This document shows positions 61,208 through 64,000 of a stretch of DNA of 64,000 nt, one piece after another. Made by a program: the position numbers and the translations under genes. The notes under the pieces are model-generated. The model was not told the DNA's origin, did not search any database, and worked only from the letters and a program-made list of their open reading frames with translations. Position 1 is the stretch's first letter; each line of letters starts with the position of its first letter. This DNA comes from UBA2882 sp051877575 (lineage in GTDB: Bacteria > Bacillota > Clostridia > Lachnospirales > Lachnospiraceae), in contig JBJEJA010000034.1 in NCBI GenBank assembly GCA_051877575.1, positions 62,001 to 126,000 on the forward strand, read 5' to 3'.

Positions 61208-62356
61208 ATGGCAAACAGATTTGTATTGAATGAAACATCCTATCATGGAGCAGGTGCGATCAATGATATTGCGACCGAGGCAAAAGGGAGAAATTTTGGA
61301 AAAGCATTTGTATGTTCCGATCCTGATCTGGTGAAATTTGGGGTAACCGGTAAGGTATTGAAGGTATTGGACGACGCGGGACTTACATATGAATTATATT
61401 CCAATATTAAACCCAATCCCACCATTGAGAATGTACAGACAGGTGTAGAAGCTTATAAAAAATCCGGTGCAGACTATATCATTGCGATCGGTGGCGGATC
61501 TTCCATGGACACTGCCAAAGCAATCGGCATTATTATCAACAATCCCGATTTTGCGGATGTTGTAAGTCTGGAGGGTGTGGCACCCACCAAAAATAAAAGC
61601 GTTCCGATTTTTGCGGTACCCACTACAGCAGGAACCGCAGCAGAAGTAACGATCAACTATGTTATTACCGACGTGCAGAAAAACCGTAAAATGGTATGTG
61701 TAGACCCGAAAGATATTCCGGTGGTTGCATTTGTGGATCCGGATATGATGTCTTCCATGCCCAAAGGCCTGACTGCCGCAACCGGTATGGATGCCCTGAC
61801 ACATGCGATCGAGGGATATATTACCGCAGGAGCATGGGAATTGTCCGATATGTTCCATTTAAAAGCAATTGAGATCATTTCCCGTTCTTTAAGAGGTGCG
61901 GTAGCAAATACACCGGAAGGAAGAGCCGATATGGCTTTGGGACAGTATGTTGCCGGCATGGGATTTTCCAACGTGGGATTAGGTATTGTCCACTCTATGG
62001 CACATCCTTTGGGAGCTCTTTACGATACCCCTCACGGTGTGGCAAATGCAATTATTCTTCCGACGGTTATGGAATATAACGCAGAAGCGACCGGCGAGAA
62101 ATACCGTGAAATTGCCAGAGCAATGGGTGTTGAAGGTGTCGATTCCATGACGCAGGAGGAATACCGTAAGGCAGCCATTGATGCGGTAAAACAGCTTTCT
62201 ATAGATGTAGGAATTCCCGCAGATTTAAAGGAAATTGTAAAGAAAGAAGATATTCCTTTCCTGGCACAATCGGCATATGATGATGCATGCAGACCGGGCA
62301 ATCCGAAAGAAACCAGCGTGGAAGATATTACCAGGCTGTATGAATCTTTGATTTAA
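61208..62356 (+). CDS. Iron-containing alcohol dehydrogenase (FucO-like)
   Basis: The 382-residue protein is a group III alcohol dehydrogenase. It has the NAD-binding loop IAIGGGSSMDTAKA (about 94-107), and the metal site with Asp in GMDALTHAIEGY and His in HSMAHPLGALYDTPHGVAN, the typical pattern of lactaldehyde reductase (FucO) and relatives. It reduces aldehydes to alcohols, such as lactaldehyde to propanediol, or the reverse. GGAGG precedes the ATG, and a terminator follows at 62391. No fucose or rhamnose genes are near, so the substrate is not fixed. Confidence 0.9.
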   Translation: MANRFVLNETSYHGAGAINDIATEAKGRNFGKAFVCSDPDLVKFGVTGKVLKVLDDAGLTYELYSNIKPNPTIENVQTGVEAYKKSGADYIIAIGGGSSMDTAKAIGIIINNPDFADVVSLEGVAPTKNKSVPIFAVPTTAGTAAEVTINYVITDVQKNRKMVCVDPKDIPVVAFVDPDMMSSMPKGLTAATGMDALTHAIEGYITAGAWELSDMFHLKAIEIISRSLRGAVANTPEGRADMALGQYVAGMGFSNVGLGIVHSMAHPLGALYDTPHGVANAIILPTVMEYNAEATGEKYREIARAMGVEGVDSMTQEEYRKAAIDAVKQLSIDVGIPADLKEIVKKEDIPFLAQSAYDDACRPGNPKETSVEDITRLYESLI

Positions 62357-62390
62357 CAATATCCATTAGGAATAGAAACGGAAATAGAAA

Positions 62391-62448
62391 AGGAACTGTT
62401 ATCTTTCAAGATGCACAAAGCATAATTGGCAGAACAGTTCCTTTTTTT
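62391..62448 (+). terminator. Terminator after the alcohol dehydrogenase
   Basis: The perfect 10-bp stem AGGAACTGTT/AACAGTTCCT (62391, 62433) is followed by seven Ts. The loop of 32 bases is long. Confidence 0.7.
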
Positions 62449-62468
62449 GACAGGAGATCGTTGGAAGA

Positions 62469-62687
62469 ATGAAGTTTGGCTTTAAAAAGAAAAAAAGCGG
62501 TTATAATAAGGAAACACAGATTCCCATGATGCGGATCAGTATCTGTACGGGAGAAAAGGTCGCAGGTTTCAAGGACAGGGCGACAGGAAAGTTTACGGAT
62601 GTGATGCTGATCAGAAATGAGGCAGATTTTGACAAGTTTTGCAGGGAATATGATATAGAAAAAGAAGATGTCGGAAAGATGTGGTAA
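62469..62687 (+). CDS. 72-aa hypothetical protein before trxB
   Basis: The small protein starts with a basic stretch (KFGFKKKKSGYNKE) and continues with MMRISICTGEKVAGFKDRAT and an acidic helix. No family is recognised. GGAGATCG precedes the ATG. It ends 12 bp before the thioredoxin reductase gene in the same direction, so the two are likely co-expressed. A role in redox control is suggested only by that position. Confidence 0.6.
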   Translation: MKFGFKKKKSGYNKETQIPMMRISICTGEKVAGFKDRATGKFTDVMLIRNEADFDKFCREYDIEKEDVGKMW

Positions 62688-62699
62688 AAGGAGGAAACA

Positions 62700-63653
62700 A
62701 TGTACGATATCATGATTATCGGTGCGGGTCCGGCTGGGCTTTCAGCAGCGATTTACGGAGTCAGGGCAGGGAAAAGCGTGCTGGTATTGGAAGGAAAGAC
62801 CTATGGAGGACAGATCATCAATACGCCGGAAGTAGAAAATTACCCGGGGATACAAAAAGTATCCGGTTTTGAATTTGCAACGGGACTTTATAAGCAGGCA
62901 AAAGAATTGGGTGCCGAGATTAAAATGGAGAAGGTCGTTTCTGTCGAAAAAAAGGAAAAAGGATATGATCTGGAAGCGGCAGGGATCAATGCCGATCGTG
63001 AAAAGACAGATGATCTCATCACAGTAACGACTTCCAAAGGAACTTATGAGGGACGAACGGTCATTTTGGCAATGGGCGTAAAAAAACGTTTATTGGGGCT
63101 TCCTAAGGAGCAGGAACTGACAGGTGCAGGCATTTCCTACTGTGCTACTTGTGACGGAATGTTCTATCGGGATAAACGTGTGGCAGTCAACGGCGGCGGA
63201 AACACGGCCTTGGAAGATGCCCTGTTTTTATCCAATTATTGCAAAGAGGTTTATCTGATTCACAGAAGGGATAGCTTTCGCGGGGAACAGAAACTGGTAG
63301 AGATGTTGAAAAAGAAGGAGAATGTTATTTTTGTTCTGAATAGTGTCATTACAGGATTATTAGGCGAGGGAAAATTAACCGGGATTCAGATAAAAAATGC
63401 GGACGGAGCAGAAAAAGTACTGATGGCAGACGGCCTTTTCGTTGCCATTGGTCAGGAGCCGGAGACGGATCTGGTGAAAGATTTGGTTGCGACGGATGAA
63501 AATGGGTTTATCCGGGCAGATGAAAACTGTAAAACTTCCGCGAAGGGAATTTTTGTGGCAGGGGATTGCAGGACCAAAGTTGTCCGCCAACTGACGACCG
63601 CAGCGGCGGACGGAGCGGTTGCCGCACTGATGGCGGCAGAATATTTGGAATAG
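62700..63653 (+). CDS. trxB: Thioredoxin reductase
   Basis: The flavoprotein passes electrons from NADPH to thioredoxin. The 317 residues show the FAD motif IIGAGPAGLSAAIYGVRAGK at the start, the redox pair Cys148/Cys151 in SYCATCDGMFYRD, the NADPH motif NGGGNTALEDALFL directly after it, and FVAGDCR near the end. Length and order are normal. AAAGGAGG lies before the ATG. The glycine motif reads NGGGNTA rather than GGGDSA, a common variation in Clostridia that may change cofactor preference. Confidence 0.93.
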   Translation: MYDIMIIGAGPAGLSAAIYGVRAGKSVLVLEGKTYGGQIINTPEVENYPGIQKVSGFEFATGLYKQAKELGAEIKMEKVVSVEKKEKGYDLEAAGINADREKTDDLITVTTSKGTYEGRTVILAMGVKKRLLGLPKEQELTGAGISYCATCDGMFYRDKRVAVNGGGNTALEDALFLSNYCKEVYLIHRRDSFRGEQKLVEMLKKKENVIFVLNSVITGLLGEGKLTGIQIKNADGAEKVLMADGLFVAIGQEPETDLVKDLVATDENGFIRADENCKTSAKGIFVAGDCRTKVVRQLTTAAADGAVAALMAAEYLE

Positions 63654-63699
63654 CGGCAAAATGGCAAAACTGTAACATAATGTCAGAGTTTTCAAACCG

Positions 63700-64000
63700 T
63701 TAGGAGCGAAACAGAGCTGTGGCAAGTTTGCAAAGTGCCGTCTGGTCTTCACATGCCATCAACTCCCTTGCAGAATGCATGGATAACAGCGGAACACCTG
63801 CATCGACACAGGGAATGTTTAATTTGGCAGAGGTGATGCTCCCAAGGGTGGAACCTCCCCTCATATCCGAACGGTTGACGTATTTTTTATAAGGAATATG
63901 GTTTTCCTCACAAAGCGCTTGAAGGATGCTGACATACGAGGCATCCGTTGCATAGGATTGTTTGGAAGATAATTTTAACGCAATGCCGTCTCCCAGACAG
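63700..64000 (-). CDS. M18 family aminopeptidase, C-terminal part
   Basis: The gene enters from the window edge; the visible 99 residues are the C-terminal end. They contain VNRSDMRGGSTLG and VDAGVPLLSMHSARELM, which match the dinuclear-zinc core of M18 aspartyl aminopeptidases, where the Asp and the final His of MHSARE bind metal. These enzymes remove acidic N-terminal residues from peptides in the cytosol. The frame ends with TALFRS and a TAA at 63702-63700. The start and the upper two thirds lie outside the window. Confidence 0.85.
   Translation of the reverse strand, partial: CLGDGIALKLSSKQSYATDASYVSILQALCEENHIPYKKYVNRSDMRGGSTLGSITSAKLNIPCVDAGVPLLSMHSARELMACEDQTALCKLATALFRS

Noticed and set aside
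1..64000. CRISPR arrays, tRNA and rRNA genes
   Set aside because: No regularly spaced repeats of 23-40 bp with unique spacers, and no tRNA- or rRNA-like stretches were seen, although the read was by eye.

Overview
The window looks like a chromosomal segment of an anaerobic gut Firmicute, most likely a Lachnospiraceae-type Clostridia. This is judged from strong GGAGG-type ribosome binding sites, moderate AT richness, TnpV and MOBP mobilisation genes, hybrid sensor kinases and an orphan type IV pilin. No rRNA or tRNA gene was seen. The species cannot be fixed from sequence alone.

Layout. (1) Positions 1-3283 are core chromosome: the end of a sugar-nucleotide epimerase-like gene, a MATE exporter and guaA. 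(2) Positions 3272-34817 are an array of integrated elements stacked at the 3' end of guaA. The last codons of guaA (Glu-Phe-Glu-stop, GAGTTTGARTRR) recur four times in the same orientation, at 3272, 28952, 33806 and 34810. They divide the region into element E1 (25.7 kb), E2 (4.9 kb) and E3 (1.0 kb). Each element has its own 8-bp arm-site repeat with an 11-bp period near its ends. (3) Positions 34818-64000 are chromosome again: an SF1 helicase, two hybrid sensor kinases, a GH5 glycosidase with a divergent AraC regulator, an SOS-controlled Y-family polymerase, a CASTOR/POLLUX-type channel, a membrane glycosyltransferase, a FIST-EAL protein, an iron alcohol dehydrogenase, thioredoxin reductase and the end of an M18 aminopeptidase.

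E1 is an integrative mobilisable element. It has a tyrosine integrase, a divergent XRE/excisionase control region, a ParR-like protein, a putative oriT, MobC and a MOBP relaxase, but no conjugation pore. Between the relaxase and a second MobC-like gene sits an AT-rich cargo (about 9.6-28.0 kb). This cargo is a phosphorothioation-type defence cluster: PAPS-reductase-like PP-loop/Fe-S protein, DUF4007, BrxC/SspC-like ATPase, cysteine desulfurase, PLD-SF2 helicase, a 56-aa protein, a DndD-like SMC ATPase, a 183-aa protein and a 912-aa protein with two RpoA-CTD-like modules and a sigma-4-like helix-turn-helix. An AlbA/Schlafen-type ATP-binding regulator and an AAA ATPase follow. The first four genes resemble the Ssp modification set, while the DndD-like partner recalls Dnd, so the combination is a hybrid and the best candidate for an undescribed system.

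E2 has no integrase. It carries a fragment of a type III restriction subunit, TnpV, a retron (predicted msr-msd RNA, a 58-aa amphipathic protein, an XRE protein and a retron reverse transcriptase with VTG motif), a GNAT-type toxin-antitoxin-like pair and a DUF2971 protein. E3 carries only a RelB/ParE-type toxin-antitoxin module. E1 to E3 together form a defence array that was probably built by repeated site-specific integration at guaA.
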